Shown piece after piece: positions 45,559 to 57,374 of a DNA stretch of 64,000 bases (the stretch's first letter is position 1; the number at the start of each line of letters is the position of its first letter). The position numbers and the translations under genes were made by a program. The stretch covers positions 2,045,981-2,109,980 of the forward strand of contig JANUWF010003369.1 in the NCBI GenBank assembly GCA_026120185.1. The letters are read 5' to 3'. The notes under the pieces were generated by a model. It was not told where the DNA came from. It did no database searches and was given only the letters and a program-made list of their open reading frames with translations. The stretch comes from Voacanga thouarsii (Eukaryota > Streptophyta > Magnoliopsida > Gentianales > Apocynaceae).

Positions 45559-46713
45559 TTATTCTACTTTTCTAAGTTTTCTGCTTCCCTCAACTTGATG
45601 TTTCCCCTTGAATTTTAGTCTCAGCTTTTCTTTTAATTTGTCATGATGTAATAGATTTTCTTTGGCCTTCACCAATTTTTTTTTCCTTTTCTTCACTGGC
45701 CTCTCTAAGTAATATCCATTGATTATATGCTTGAATAGATACCATTTTCTCAAATGAATCTCTATTGTAGATGTTTACCTTGTAGTGCTCAGGGACAACC
45801 GCACTCAAATCAACATTAAAGTACTTGAATAGCTTGGTGAGAAGGTTTCCAAAAAGTAATGCTTTATTTGATGTGTTTTGAGATCGACTCATCAATTTCA
45901 CAACTAGAAACCCAAAGATAATTTTTTTTCCCTTCTGATAGAGCTAGCATCAACACTATTTGTAGAATACTTACAGATGTCTTATGGCCGAAACTAGGTA
46001 TCACTATGTGATGTAGCAATCTTCCCATTCCATTTAACTATTTGAAATTTCGATCACTTGAATTCTAGTGCTCTTGGCACTAGTAAATTTCATTTCAAAT
46101 CGACTCAGTTCAAAAAAAAATTCAGAAAATTTCAGGCAGTTTGTTCATTTCAAAAAATTGTACTCTACCATCTCTGACATAAAAAGATTCTGTTTAACAT
46201 ATGGTGGTCATGCTCGAAGTTCATTTCTCCAACTCAAGATATATACCACTGCACAATAAGTTGTTCATTGTTTCCTCATGCCGTTCCTTTCTCAGATTCG
46301 CATAAAATTCCCAAACTAAGGTGGTGTAAAGTTTTTCATTAATAGATAGTAGAGCACTCCACCCAAGAGACTCAAACATACTAAGAATTAGTTGAATAGT
46401 TTAAGAAAGACTCGGGGTCAACACGATATCCAACAATCACAATTCTATTTCTAGATACCCAGTCATTGTATTCAAATTCACCTTTTTTGTTTAGTTGAGA
46501 AATAGAAGTACCTGAGTGTCCGTGCTTTCCTTTTCTGGAGGTTGTTTTGATAATGCAATTTGAGGAGTTGGTTCATCCATGGCAACTCATTTTTTCCTTC
46601 TTCTTCGCAGATATTAGTCTGGCAGCAACTCATTTCTTTTTCATTGTCTTGCATTTCTTGACCTTCTTCATTATTGGCTTGGCCCCTTTGCTGGGTTTTG
46701 GAGTTTTACCCAT
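45559..46713 (-). pseudogene. Copia-3 extra ORF after pol (Sirevirus env-like position)
   Basis: On the minus strand a start at 46713 opens with a Lys/Pro-rich, basic N-terminus (GKTPKPSKGAKP). Broken pieces continue to 45559-45901, which reads GNLLTKLFKYFNVDLSAVVPEHYKVNIYNRDSFEKM and is followed by a Lys/Glu-rich stretch. This resembles the hypothetical proteins next to Sirevirus pol. No signal peptide or clear transmembrane segment is seen. An envelope role is not supported here; only the position is suggestive. Confidence 0.5.
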
Positions 46714-47094
46714 AGCGAACAGGATTTAAGGGTTTGATTTTTCTGGTTTTTAGAGAAAGAACAAAGGCTAGAGGAAAGAGAAAAATGCTAAGAAAAATGA
46801 TAGCTCTTTTTTTGAAAGGAGAAGAAAACTCAAATAGTTTTGATTTCTTTTTGGGATTTACGAGGTATTGAATAGTATAAGTACAATTTAGTACATTTGA
46901 GAAATGTGATTTTTGAAAATAAGTAATGATATTCTGATACGAAGAGAGAGAATATTGCGGCTGAAAAAAAGCAGAAACGTTTAGAACTAAAAAAAATTAA
47001 ACATTTGGACACAGATTGTCTATCCAATTTCCCTGTCCAAAAAGTGTGTCACACGTGGTGAAAAGTTATTGTGAGTTTTCAGTTAAAATATAGT

Positions 47095-47890
47095 TCAAGT
47101 ACTGCATCCAATATCTCCATCCAAAATCAGAAGATCTTTAGAATTTCTTTTAAGAAGTTCCTTGGTATACTTGGCTTGATTTAAGAAGATTTCAACTTTG
47201 GTTTGCTTGATTTGAAGACATAGGAAGAAACTAAGTTCTCCCATCATACTTATCTCAAACTCTTGTTGCATTGTCTTGGTAAATTTCTTGCAAAGAGAAT
47301 AATTAGTAACTCCAAGGATAATATCATCAACATAGATTTGAACAATAAGAAGGTCTTTAAAAATTTCAAATTTATTAAACAAAGTGGTATTAATCAATCC
47401 TTTTGACAAAGCTTTTGAATGTAGAAATTCAGTAAATCTTACATACCAAGCACGAGGAGCTTGTTTTAAACCATAAAGAGTTTTGAAAAGTTTAAAGACA
47501 TGGTTTGGAAAATATTCATGAATAAAACCAAGAGATTGCTCTATATACTTCTTCTTCAATAAAACCATTGAAGAAAGTACTTTTGACATCCATTTGATAT
47601 AGTATAAAATCTTTGAAAGATGCAAAAGCAAGTAACATTTTAATAGATTCTAATCGAGCAACGGGAGGAAAAGTTTTATCATAATTAATGCCCTCTTCTT
47701 GATTGAATACTTGGGCAACTAATTTGGCTTTATTTCTAATAACAATGATATGCTTATCAAGTTTGTTTTTAAAAACCCACTTGGTATCAATTACGGGATG
47801 GTCAAGTGGTTTAGGGACAATGTTCCAAATATGATTCTTTTCAAATTGGTTCAGCTCTTCTTGCATGGCCATAATCCAAAAGTTCATCAT
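47095..47890 (-). pseudogene. Copia-3 reverse transcriptase (broken)
   Basis: The piece 47516-47890 has HIWNIVPKPLDHPVIDTKWVFKNKLD, VAQVFNQEEGINYDKTFPPVAR and MDVKSTFFNG. After a frameshift within the overlap (47516-47631), the second piece shows LYGLKQAPRAWY and the catalytic QIYVDDIILG. It ends at 47095, before RNase H. The motifs are well preserved, and the breaks are frameshifts and a stop. Confidence 0.87.
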
Positions 47891-48169
47891 GTAAGGCTAC
47901 ATCAATATAATTAGGTTCAGTGCTAGAAAGTAAAGAAAAATTATCAACAAAATACCGTCTGATTTTAACTTCGTAGCTAGGATCATCAATGATTTGTTCT
48001 TTTGGATAGACCATTTTGTACTTCTAATCTTTGGCAGATTCTGATCAGTGTGCTTGACATTTTATTACTCTCTATCTTTAGCTCGTTATTTCTCTAGCAC
48101 TTTTTCTTTAGCATGGTTGTCAACTGATTGAGCATCATGATGTTCAATGCCATTTTTTTTAGCTACCTA

Positions 48170-48740
48170 CATCATTGTCATCTTTTCGTGCAAGAGATAA
48201 GGTCTAAGTAAATTTCAAAAAATCATCTACTAATACATAAATATACCTCCTACCACCTAGGCTAATGGTCCTCATTGGTCTTAATAAATCCATATGTATT
48301 AGCTTAAGAAGTTTTGAAGTTGAAATCATTTTCTTGGATTTGAAATATGTCTCGGTTTATTTTTCAAATTGGCAAGCATCACACAATTGGTTTTTGTCAA
48401 ATATCATTTTGGGCAGTCCTTTCTCAAGCTCTTTTAAGGACAATTTATTTAGCAAATCAATAGAGATGTGTCCTAACATTCTATGACAAATATAGCCATT
48501 ATCATCATTTATAGAGGAACATTTTACATCATGAGCAATAGAATCATCAATATATAATACATAATCATTACCAATGCAGTTGGCAACAAAAAAAAAAAAA
48601 TGATTTCATCATTAGAATTATCAATGATACTGCATAAATCTTTTCAAAATTAACCGTGCAACCATTGTCACACAAATGAATAATACTAAGCAAATTATAC
48701 TTCAATTCATCAATCAATAATACTTGCTTAATAATGATAA
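48170..48740 (-). pseudogene. Copia-3 integrase (broken)
   Basis: The minus-strand translation gives the zinc-finger part GHISIDLLNKLSLKELEKG and CDACQFEK, then MDLLRPMRTISLGGRRYIYV and LVDDFLKFT, which hold the first two catalytic-Asp blocks. Several stops and the loss of the Glu block make it inactive. An open frame on the plus strand (48265-48486) is its antisense. Confidence 0.75.
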
Positions 48741-48761
48741 AGGATCCCTTACCAACATTAC

Positions 48762-49100
48762 CTATACAGAGTACTTTCCCATTTTCTTATCTTTATTTAT
48801 GACAAATCCACCATTTGTAGCTTGAATGTTATCCATTAGTGTTGCATTTCCCTTAATGTATCTTGAGCGTCCACTATCCAAAAACCACTTTATGGAGCTC
48901 AATTCTTTGTAGTTGATGTGCCTATTCATGAGATAGAAGAATGGCTTTTGCAACCCACATTTTCTTGGGTCCACGGGGGTTAGTAGTGGTTCCTCTAATT
49001 TTTCAAACTGTTTTTGCATCGGATTCCATTTTCTTCTTAACATGAGACCTTGATGTTTTATGTCCAAATTTTTCACAATATGTGCAATATTTGTGTGTCA
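48762..49100 (-). pseudogene. Copia-3 protease
   Basis: The piece 48762-49076 contains SIKWFLDSGRSRYIKGNAT, which corresponds to the copia protease LDSGCSRHMTG with the Cys changed to Arg and the following His lost. It lies between gag and integrase. Confidence 0.7.
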
Positions 49101-50550
49101 TATATGATGAAGCGGCTTTTACAATGTGAGATTTGTAATTTTCAACTTTGATCTCATGCCTATAGCCTAGACCATTTTTGTTTCCATCTATGTGTTGTGC
49201 ACCAGGCAATTTTTTCAAATTGTTTTTGCCATTTGTAAACTTTTCAATGCATGTAATGAGATCATTGACTCTATTTTTCATATCATCAAAATTGGTAACC
49301 ATAATTTCAAAAGACTGAATTTTGTCACATAAGCATTTATTTTCTAGAGACACATGATGCCAGGAGGTAATGGTAACATCCTTTTCAATATTTGAACACA
49401 CATGTGACTCAAGTGAGACATTATTCTCATTCAATAGCTTTGCATTCTCATCTAACAACCAGTTAATTTTAATCTTTATTTCTTTATTTCTTCTAGACAA
49501 GTGTTTTAGTTCATGAAACATGTCAAATAGTAATTCATTAGGATCATCATGCTTTTCACAATTAGATTCATGCAAATTGGTTATCAATTCTGGAGAAGTA
49601 GGATTTACTTTGTCCTCCATAGCTATGAAACAAATGTTTACTTTTTCATTTTCAGAATCACAACTTTCTTTTGTCTCAGATTCAACTTGATCCTAAGTTC
49701 CAATCAACCTTTTTCTTTTCTTCTTGTTATACTTGGCTTTTCTTTCATTTGCTATTAGACAATCAGTAATAAAATGCTCCGTACTCTTGCATTCATAGCA
49801 TTGAGGTTTGAAGGATGGAGTTTGTCCTTTATTTTTGATTATCTTCTTCCTTTTGCTAAAGTTATCTTTTTTGAACATCTTTTTGAATTTTCCATCTACC
49901 ATAGCCAATTCTTCATTGTTCAGATCAGTACCATCATTACAATCGATTTGATCACTGTTAGATTCTTCATCAACTGCATTTAAAGTAATTCCTCATTTAC
50001 CTTTGTCATTATTCTCATACTCCTAAAACCTTTTAATTTTCATTTCATGGGTCAAGAGGGAGCTGATTAGCTCTTCAGTAGGTAAGCTGTTAAGTTTTTT
50101 AGATTTCTCAATAGCCAAGGTTTTTGGCTGCCAACGTTTTGGCAAAGCATCAAGCAGTTTTTTGTTTTGCTCACCAAGGGAATAAACTTTCCCACAGGCC
50201 TTTAAACCTTTCATGATATTTGTAAATCGAGTGAATATATCAGTTATGTTCTCACATGACTTCATAGTGAACAGCTCATAATTGCAGACTAAAAGTCCTA
50301 GCATTGATTTCTTTACTTGATTAGTCCCCTCATTGGTGACTTCAAGTAATCTTCACATTTTGTAAGCTGAATCACAAACCATTAACCCGGTTGAATTCAT
50401 TAACATCAAGAGCACAACACAATATATTTATTTCCTAAAAATTTAATGTCATTTTCAAAATATCCTCATTGTCATATTCATTACTCTGTTTAGACATTTT
50501 TCTGCTATCAACAAATTTTTACAGGACAAATAGTCCATTCTCAATCAAAT
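49003..50550 (-). pseudogene. Copia-3 gag (broken)
   Basis: In order on the minus strand: a N-terminal segment to about 50310 (CCALDVNEFNRV type); 50023-50304 with YELFTMKSCENITDIFTRFTNIM and LLDALPKRWQPKTLAIEKS, the UBN2-like gag domain; 49693-49908 with zinc knuckle CYECKSTEHFITDC; and 49003-49620, an acidic, coiled-coil-like spacer ending in a second motif CTYCEKFGHKTSRSH. Frames differ between these pieces. Two knuckle-like motifs are typical of this lineage. Confidence 0.8.
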
Positions 50551-50733
50551 TCCACAGCTTAAAGTTGATTAAACAAAAAAAAATCTTTATTCTATTTTTT
50601 CAGAATGTATAATTACTTCTATTACACAAAGGAGGTCTATTTCTGGAAGACCCTCCAATGTAAGGTAGAGTAATGTGTTTGCCATATGGATGTTTGCTAC
50701 AAGGCTGTTAAGCCGAAGATAATGTAGACCAAT

Positions 50734-50745
50734 GCTCTGATACCA
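50734..50745 (-). other. Copia-3 primer-binding site
   Basis: Minus strand TGGTATCAGAGC is an exact match to the plant initiator-Met tRNA site, two bases inside the LTR end. Confidence 0.92.
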
Positions 50746-50747
50746 AT

Positions 50748-52119
50748 TGATAAACCTTGGGGGGGGGATGAATAAGGTTTATGGCAAACAAATGTGATTT
50801 TTTTAAAAAAAATTCTTTGATATTTTTTTTATAAAGGCCAAACAAAGTGTGAGTTCAAAAATGCAGACTAGAAAAAGCTGCTAAAGAACTTTCAAAACTC
50901 CTCCAAATGATGAAAAGAAGATCTATAGTTAAAATGGGTAGATAAAACAACAATAACAGTTTCACCCAACTACATAAAAGTCTTTGATCAAATCAATGAA
51001 TGCAAGGAGGAGTATAAAGCTCTCAAGTTAGATGAACAGTCAAAACGCAGGTATAAATATCAGATTAGCTTTGTAGCTGTAAGAGTGTAGATATGAATCT
51101 TTTTGAAACACCACTAAATGGCGAGAAGATGGTCTGTTTTAAAGATGGGCAGTTGAGGAATTAAAGATAGATTTTCTATAGAACACAAAGGTCTTTAAAA
51201 CTGATCAACAATTTCATAGACTGAGATAAAGTTCTTTGATCTAATGGCCAGCAAAAATGCAGTGATAAAGTGTAGATGAAATAAAAAAAAGAAAAGACTC
51301 GAGGATTTATAGTAGTTCGATCCTCAGCTGATCTACATCTACTACTTTAAGTATCCACTTAAGGATTTCAACATAATTACTAAAACCTTTTTCCCAAATC
51401 AATGGTGGTAGGCTACACCAATCTTACACAAGAGGATCACCACACTTGGTTTTACACCCAATCTCTTAAACACACAAATCAAGGCTCACTCAACTGGGTT
51501 TTACTTCCTTAACCTTGATACACAATAATTCAAGGCTCATCCCAACCGGGCTTTACTTTCCAAAGCCTTGATACTAAGCTGATAAAAGATAGAGTATAGA
51601 AATAGCTCACAGATTGAGCAGATATGAATAGCTAAGCATAGATACTTTTTTTTTCTTTTGGAGCAATTTGATTTCACTTTGAAGTACAACGAAAAGGGAG
51701 ATTTTTGTATTCTAAAGTGTAAGAGTATTTTTGAGAAAGATAGCACAAAAATCTACTTCAAAATCGAGTTTTGAAAACTTTTATAGAAGTAAAAAGTATG
51801 ACAACAACGGCTAGAAAACGACTAGTTTCTTGCTGTCAAATTTTTTAGAGTTTTGGACTCAAGGATCAGACGACGATGTGTCCAAAATGGCACCTTTTAG
51901 ACAGAAATATCCAAACACTGATCCAGAGTTTTAGACGAAGCTTTTGGATGCAAAGTCCATCCAAACTACTCAATCCAAATATCTGAAAGCTTACTCTTTG
52001 AAATTATTTTATTTGTGTGCTTCAAGGTAGGAATAAATTGAATCATAAGATAAAGAGACATAACAATTTTACAAGAAATACCTTAACAATGATTTCTAGT
52101 TTAAAGTTCTTTTACAAGG
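50748..52119 (-). mobile_element. Copia-3 5' LTR, truncated (minus sense)
   Basis: The LTR is colinear with 41881-43250. Similarity stops at about 52119, so the first 220 bp or so of the LTR (minus sense) are missing. It carries the same G10 run near its end (50759-50768). Confidence 0.8.
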
Positions 52120-52528
52120 GAAAAAAATTGCTATGTCTCCAAACAATGATTCACCATTGTCTGTGTTCTAGTTTTGAAATTGTTCAGAATATGGATAGTT
52201 TGTGAAAGGGAAAAAAAAATTGCTTTTGTGGGTTATGGTTGTAACGTATATAGTTTTTATAAAAATTACAAAAATAGTTTTAAACAAGAATTAAGGTGTT
52301 AATTCTTGTACAGAGAAAAACATTTTTTTCTTAGGTGTGTTGTGTCTACAACTAAACAGAAAACGTATTTTTTGAAAACACATGTTTTTTTTTTTTGTTC
52401 TATTTTACTGGACAGAAGTTTTTCTTTGAATGAGTTCATAGAAATGGGGAAAACAATTATTAGAATGTATTAGAGAATTGTTCTCTGAAGTTGTCAAAAA
52501 AGACTTGAAGTTTTTCCAGAAATAGTTA

Positions 52529-52568
<40 letters not shown>

Positions 52569-52571
52569 TTG
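52120..52571 (+). other. Unassigned spacer with TG repeat (probable Copia-4 leader start)
   Basis: AT-rich and non-coding, it ends in a (TG)n run at 52539-52566 and ATTTG. Together with 54397 onward it is the sequence interrupted by the solo LTR. Confidence 0.45.
52539..52566. repeat. (TG)n microsatellite
   Basis: About 14 TG units follow a short TA run and sit directly beside the solo-LTR target site. Confidence 0.95.
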
Positions 52572-54391
52572 TGAAGGTCTAAAGAGGGAAGCAAAGCACG
52601 CAGTGGAAGCAAAAAACTGAAAAAACTGAAGAACAAGAAACTCCCAAGCCACAGTCGACATCAGTTCTGGCGGCCTCAGCCGGCGCCGGTCACAGCCTGG
52701 GGGGGCTCCGAGGTGAAAAAAAAATTTACCTCTCTTTCTCGTTCTCAGAATTTGTTGGACCAGAATGTGTAGAACTGGGGTAGGTACACTGGTGGAAAAC
52801 TCTAGTGCGATTCCTGCAAGTCTCCTACTCCGTCTGTGCATGTAGGTGAATGCCAATCTCTCGATCTTCTAGTATATGGCCTGCCTAATCCCGTTTGGTG
52901 AACGACTTACAGGGCTAAGGAATATTCTTCGAGAGAGTGAAAAGAGGCGTCTAGTTTTTTTCTCTTTCTCACGCCAGAAGCATGAAAAAAACAACACTAA
53001 GAAGAGTCAAAACCATGTCCTCTTTATCCTTTTGTTTAACCTAAATAAAACCCTAGGTTAAACTGGACTAGCTCATTGGACTCTTAGTTTAGCCTTTTTG
53101 GACTAAATTAATTATTCTAATTAAAACCAAATAAATTGCCCAAATAGTTAATTTTTCGGCCCAAATAAATTAGTCCAATTAACAAGCCCATATTAGTTTA
53201 GTCCTAGGTCAATCTTTAATTATTCAAACTAGGCCAAAGCCTTGAATAATTAATTAACCCACCAAACTAATTTAATTAATTCTTTCTCTCTATAGACATT
53301 TATTTTATTCTAGCCTAATAATTAAATTGGACTACTTAAATAAAATAAATTCTATTTAATTTAATTTAAGACCAATTCCTTAGCCTGTATTTAATTAGGA
53401 CTCACGGTCTATATTAGGGACCAAAAGACACACAGCCTTTGGCTAATAAAATGACCAAAATACCCTTGCCACATAAATAATCATATTTTGCATTTTAAAT
53501 ATTTCCTAATATCACCATAAGGAAATATTGACCCCATGGACAATGCTGCATTAGCAAAGTCTCTGACCTATAGGTGTAATGACTAAAATACCCTTCTATA
53601 CATAGGCGTACATTTAGAGAGGAAAAAATGTACTAACACCTTTCTAAATGACATCTACCATCCTTAGGCTTCTAGTCCAATGATCCACGACTTCTTGGAT
53701 TATTTCCGTTTTTCAAGGGAGCTACCCTATAGCAAACATCCAAGCCATGTTTCCCAGAGCCCTGGATATTTAGATCATTTAGACAACCACAAGGGATGAT
53801 ATAGTATAGAAATTATCTTGTACAAGTCTGTCTTAATTAGCTAGTCACACATACCCAACATGCAAGTATATTGGTCTAACGATAGAACCTCAACTATAGC
53901 ATATCAAAGTACATGCTTCCAGCTTCGTCAGACCACCAAATCATACTCAAGTCGTAGAGTACTAGTCCACACTGTAGCAATAGTAGTCTAGGTTTATACC
54001 AAATAGTACTTTTAGAAACCACTACTACAGGTCCTGTTCTACGCATTCGAAATACGCTTATGTCATGAAGTGAGTGGACTACTCACTAGCTAAAGGTAAG
54101 CCATTCCCTATTTGGAATTTACAACATAATAACCTAGATATAATAAGATTTCTATTCTCATCAATCGGTTAAGAACAAACGTTTATGTGTTAAGTAACCC
54201 ATGATCCATACCTTACTGTGAATGACTACCATTCACATGAACCACTTATTTAAACACAATAGGTCTTTTTCAAAAGAAATTGTGCACAAATAAAATGTAA
54301 ATTCACAAATAATTTTTGAAAACAAATTCTTTTATTAAAACATTCGATATTTACATCAGAAACCTAGTCTAAGAGGGTATATTTCCCAACA
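52572..54391 (-). mobile_element. Solo LTR of Copia-1 family, target duplication ATTTG
   Basis: In minus sense it runs from TGTTGGGAAATATACCC (54391) to the end at 52572 (ACCTTCA on the minus strand). It is flanked by ATTTG at 52567-52571 and 54392-54396. It is colinear with the Copia-1 LTR over the first half (including the GTAGAGGGG-like block and TATTTAAAATG) and more divergent near its end, where CCGGCGCCGG occurs at 52680-52689. Length is 1820 bp. The open frames at 52494-52856 and 52876-53061 are not genes. Confidence 0.92.
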
Positions 54392-54396
54392 ATTTG

Positions 54397-56029
54397 CCCC
54401 AAGCCACAACTCACTCGAAGCCAAGCCGAGGCTTGAGGCACAAGAATTCCAAGCTATGGCTTGGAGCCGTAGCTTGCATGGGTTTGGCTCCTAAACTTAC
54501 GCGGCTCACGTGGGTTGTGTTTGCAATCCTAGGGAGCATTATGCACAGCCTCCCCACGATGCAATTCCTATTCCTAATTAATTTTTTTCATTTTATTTTC
54601 CACTTCATTTTGTCTTCTTGCGCATAGGCCCACGATTATCAATTTTATTTATTTTTTTTCACTTGATGCCTATTTTTTCCCCCCAAAGTCTTAACTTTGG
54701 GAGTAATAAATAATTTTTCCAAAAATTCTTGTTTTGAAAAATAATATATTTTCTAAAATAATAATTTTAGATTATATATTATTTTAATTCCTAAAATATG
54801 ATTTTATAAATTAATAGATTTTCTAAAATGATGATTTTAGATTATATATATTATTTTAATTCTTAAAATATGGTTTTAGCAATTAATATATTTTCTAAAA
54901 TAGTGATTTTAGAATTTATTCTATTTTCCAAAATAGTGATTTCGGAATTAATTTTAGGAAATAATATATGTTCTAAAATATTGATTTTAGAATTTATTCT
55001 CCTTTTTTCAAAATAGTCAGTTTGGAATTATTTGCTATGTTTAATTTTATTTTGGGCATAAAATTAGCAATGTGGTTTGGTTATGGAATATGGATCCAAT
55101 TAAATTGTTCGTGCATTTTATTGCTTTGGTTTTGAATTAAATAGGGCCTGTGTGTCCTGCTTTTTCTATTTTTCTTGTGTAAATTTCTTTTCTCATCTAA
55201 ACTCCCATCGAATGTAATTTGAGGTTTCTTTATTATAATTTTATGTGATTAGAATGCATAGTTTAGATAGAATAGAATTTATTACAATTTCAAAAGAAGA
55301 TGATTAGGACCAAAGGAGGATGGTAATATTTTCTTCCTATATCATGCATGAACACTTATGATTGGCCAAATTAATTTCCTTTGGGTTCAAGGAAATTAAT
55401 ATTGTAAAGTCTATAACCAAACCACGTTACTATTTTGAAATATATGAATATGATGATATTATGGATGCTATATTAAGACACAAATATCACAAATCCCCCA
55501 ATCAAAATTAAACCTAATGCCTTCCATTAATATAGTAAGAACTAGAGTCCTTTTCTGAGACCAGGTTGTTGGGCTAACCCAAGCCTACTTAACATTGGGC
55601 ATGTTCAAGCTAAAAATTTTAAATTCCTAATTAATGGGTTGGGTTTAACTAATTTCTTTATCCTAGTTGGGCTAACTCTGGCGGAAAGAAAATTTGAGAC
55701 AAGATTGGGTTAGCTTAAAAGGCTTTAAGATTAAAAGATGTTAATCACCCAATGATATGGTAATTGCATATGATGTAATTAGTATCGGATACCTACTATT
55801 GAACTTAAGGGTAGCTTTTTGGGTAAACCCAAGGTCATTCTTGAGGAATTTGGATACCGATCCACTAGGAAAGTTTCCAATAGGTTTTCCTGAATCAATA
55901 ATAGGGGCTATTAGTTTGAGTAAAATAGTGGAATAATAATGTGCTTAATTAAAGACCTAATTATGTGCATTACATGTGCATATACAGTTAATTAATGTTC
56001 TCTATCTTTACATCTAGGTCATCTGCATC
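54397..56029 (+). other. Copia-4 untranslated leader
   Basis: Non-coding sequence runs to the gag start. A GC-richer island (54400-54560) contains GGCTTGGAGCCGTA (54458-54471), close to GGCTTGGAACCGCA in the Copia-1 leader (10720-10733), and several AAGCC/GGCTT pairs. From 54700 to 55020 an AT-rich TTTTCTAAAATA unit recurs several times. Open frames inside are accidental. Confidence 0.55.
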
Positions 56030-56665
56030 ATGTTGACCAACCTAAACCTGCGTACCATCTTGGAAACTAACAAATTAACTAAAACAAACTTTCTCGACTG
56101 GTATAGAAACTTGATAATTGTTCTCAAGTCAGAAAAGTTGTTCTACGTGCTAGACGATTCTATTCTACCACCACCATCTCAAAATACTCATGCTAATAAG
56201 CATGTTGTCCACAAGAAGCATAAAGAGGACAGTGACTCGGCATCCTATGTGATGTTGGCATTAATGACCCCTGAACTGCAAAAATAGCATGAGCATATGG
56301 ATGTTTACTCGATTATCTTACATCTTCGAGAGCTATTTGATGCCCAAGCCAGAATAGAAAGATATGAAATATCAAAGCAATTGCTCCCTTCAAATATGGC
56401 TGAGGGTACTTCTATGGCCATTTATGGCTTGAAGATGTTGGGCTTAATTGAAAAGCTCGGATCTCTTGGGTTTGTGAAGGACACTGAATTAAGTATTGAC
56501 TTAATTCTGCAATGCAATCTTTACCAAGTAATTTTTCACAATTTGTGATTAACTACTAGATGAACTAGGTTGAGTCCACCATACCCGAGTTGATCAATCT
56601 ACTCAAAATTGCGGAGTCCTCCATGAAGAAGGAATCCAATGCAGTTATGTTAGTAGAATCTAAAG
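56030..56665 (+). pseudogene. Copia-4 gag (broken)
   Basis: The frame starts with a methionine at 56030 (MLTNLNLRTILETNKL). It reads NFLDWYRNLIIVLKSEKLFYVL and a stop after TPELQK. A second piece (56297-56548) has HEHMDVYSIILHLRELFDAQARIERYEISKQLL and LIEKLGSLGF. These are gag strings of a common plant copia group, different in detail from the Copia-1 gag. It ends with ESSMKKESNAVMLVESKG before foreign LTR sequence, so the zinc knuckle and protease are missing. Confidence 0.8.
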
Positions 56666-56670
56666 GGATT

Positions 56671-57374
56671 TAGCCATGCAAGAGCATACATGCAGTGGAA
56701 AATAAAACTGAAATGCCTCCCAAAGATCACATGTTTGTCGATTAAAATGGGTAAGAAAGCAAGTTACGGGATTTACCTATTGCAGCCTTAATTCAAAAAT
56801 TTTCTTCGATTCGCGAACTACTGTGATCATGATCACAAATTCCTCATAGCACATAGTTCTTCCATTCTGTGATCAGTTGCTCATGGCGGCCACTGAAGTC
56901 CAAGCGAGGACTGCCTCTAATAGTATCCACACAAATGCTCAATTACTTACCAGAACCCGCTTAATTCTATGCTAGTATAACAAGAGGCGACTAGGGTTTA
57001 AGAGTTGGAGATGACGAGGTTCACAGAGAAACAATTTTTGTGTGCCGTATATCATTAGAGGAAGAGATTTCCTCTATTTATATTTTTAAGATTTGTGCTA
57101 ACTGCAATTAAGTCCTCCAAGATCAACCGACTACAACTGAGTCCATGAAGTTTATATACTCGTAATTAGGCCCCATGAATTATAACAAATTTATAATTCA
57201 CCTATAAATCATTTTCTTCTCACAATTACCCCTATAATATTATCAAATAATATATTGAGTACTCAAACCTTTATTGTGTGTGACCTATTAGGTTCTTGGT
57301 CCATTGATAGTGAGATATGAATTAATCCAAACGTCTTTAGAATTAATAATCCTTAATAATTTAGAATTATGATG
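56671..57374 (-). mobile_element. Family-A LTR fragment, minus strand
   Basis: In reverse complement it matches the last third of the LTRs at 23503-25194 and 33671-34829 (for example the GACCAAGAACCTAATAGG region at 57285-57310). It is truncated at 57374, where Tat-like sequence begins. The remaining part of the LTR is not found on the other side. Confidence 0.7.

Larger units (their letters stand above)
41881..52119 (-). mobile_element. Copia-3: Sirevirus-like copia element, minus strand
   Basis: LTRs at 41881-43470 and 50748-52119 flank, read on the minus strand, PBS, gag, protease, integrase, RT and an extra reading-frame region. The gag type, the second knuckle-like motif and a non-pol ORF after pol are characteristic of the SIRE/Maximus (Sirevirus) group. 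RNase H is not visible. The upstream LTR is truncated at its start (about 52119), so no target duplication can be read. Frames are broken. Confidence 0.88.

Noticed and set aside
52494..52856. 120-codon minus-strand open frame with a His/Thr repeat tail
   Set aside because: The tail is the translated TG microsatellite, and the rest lies in the solo LTR.
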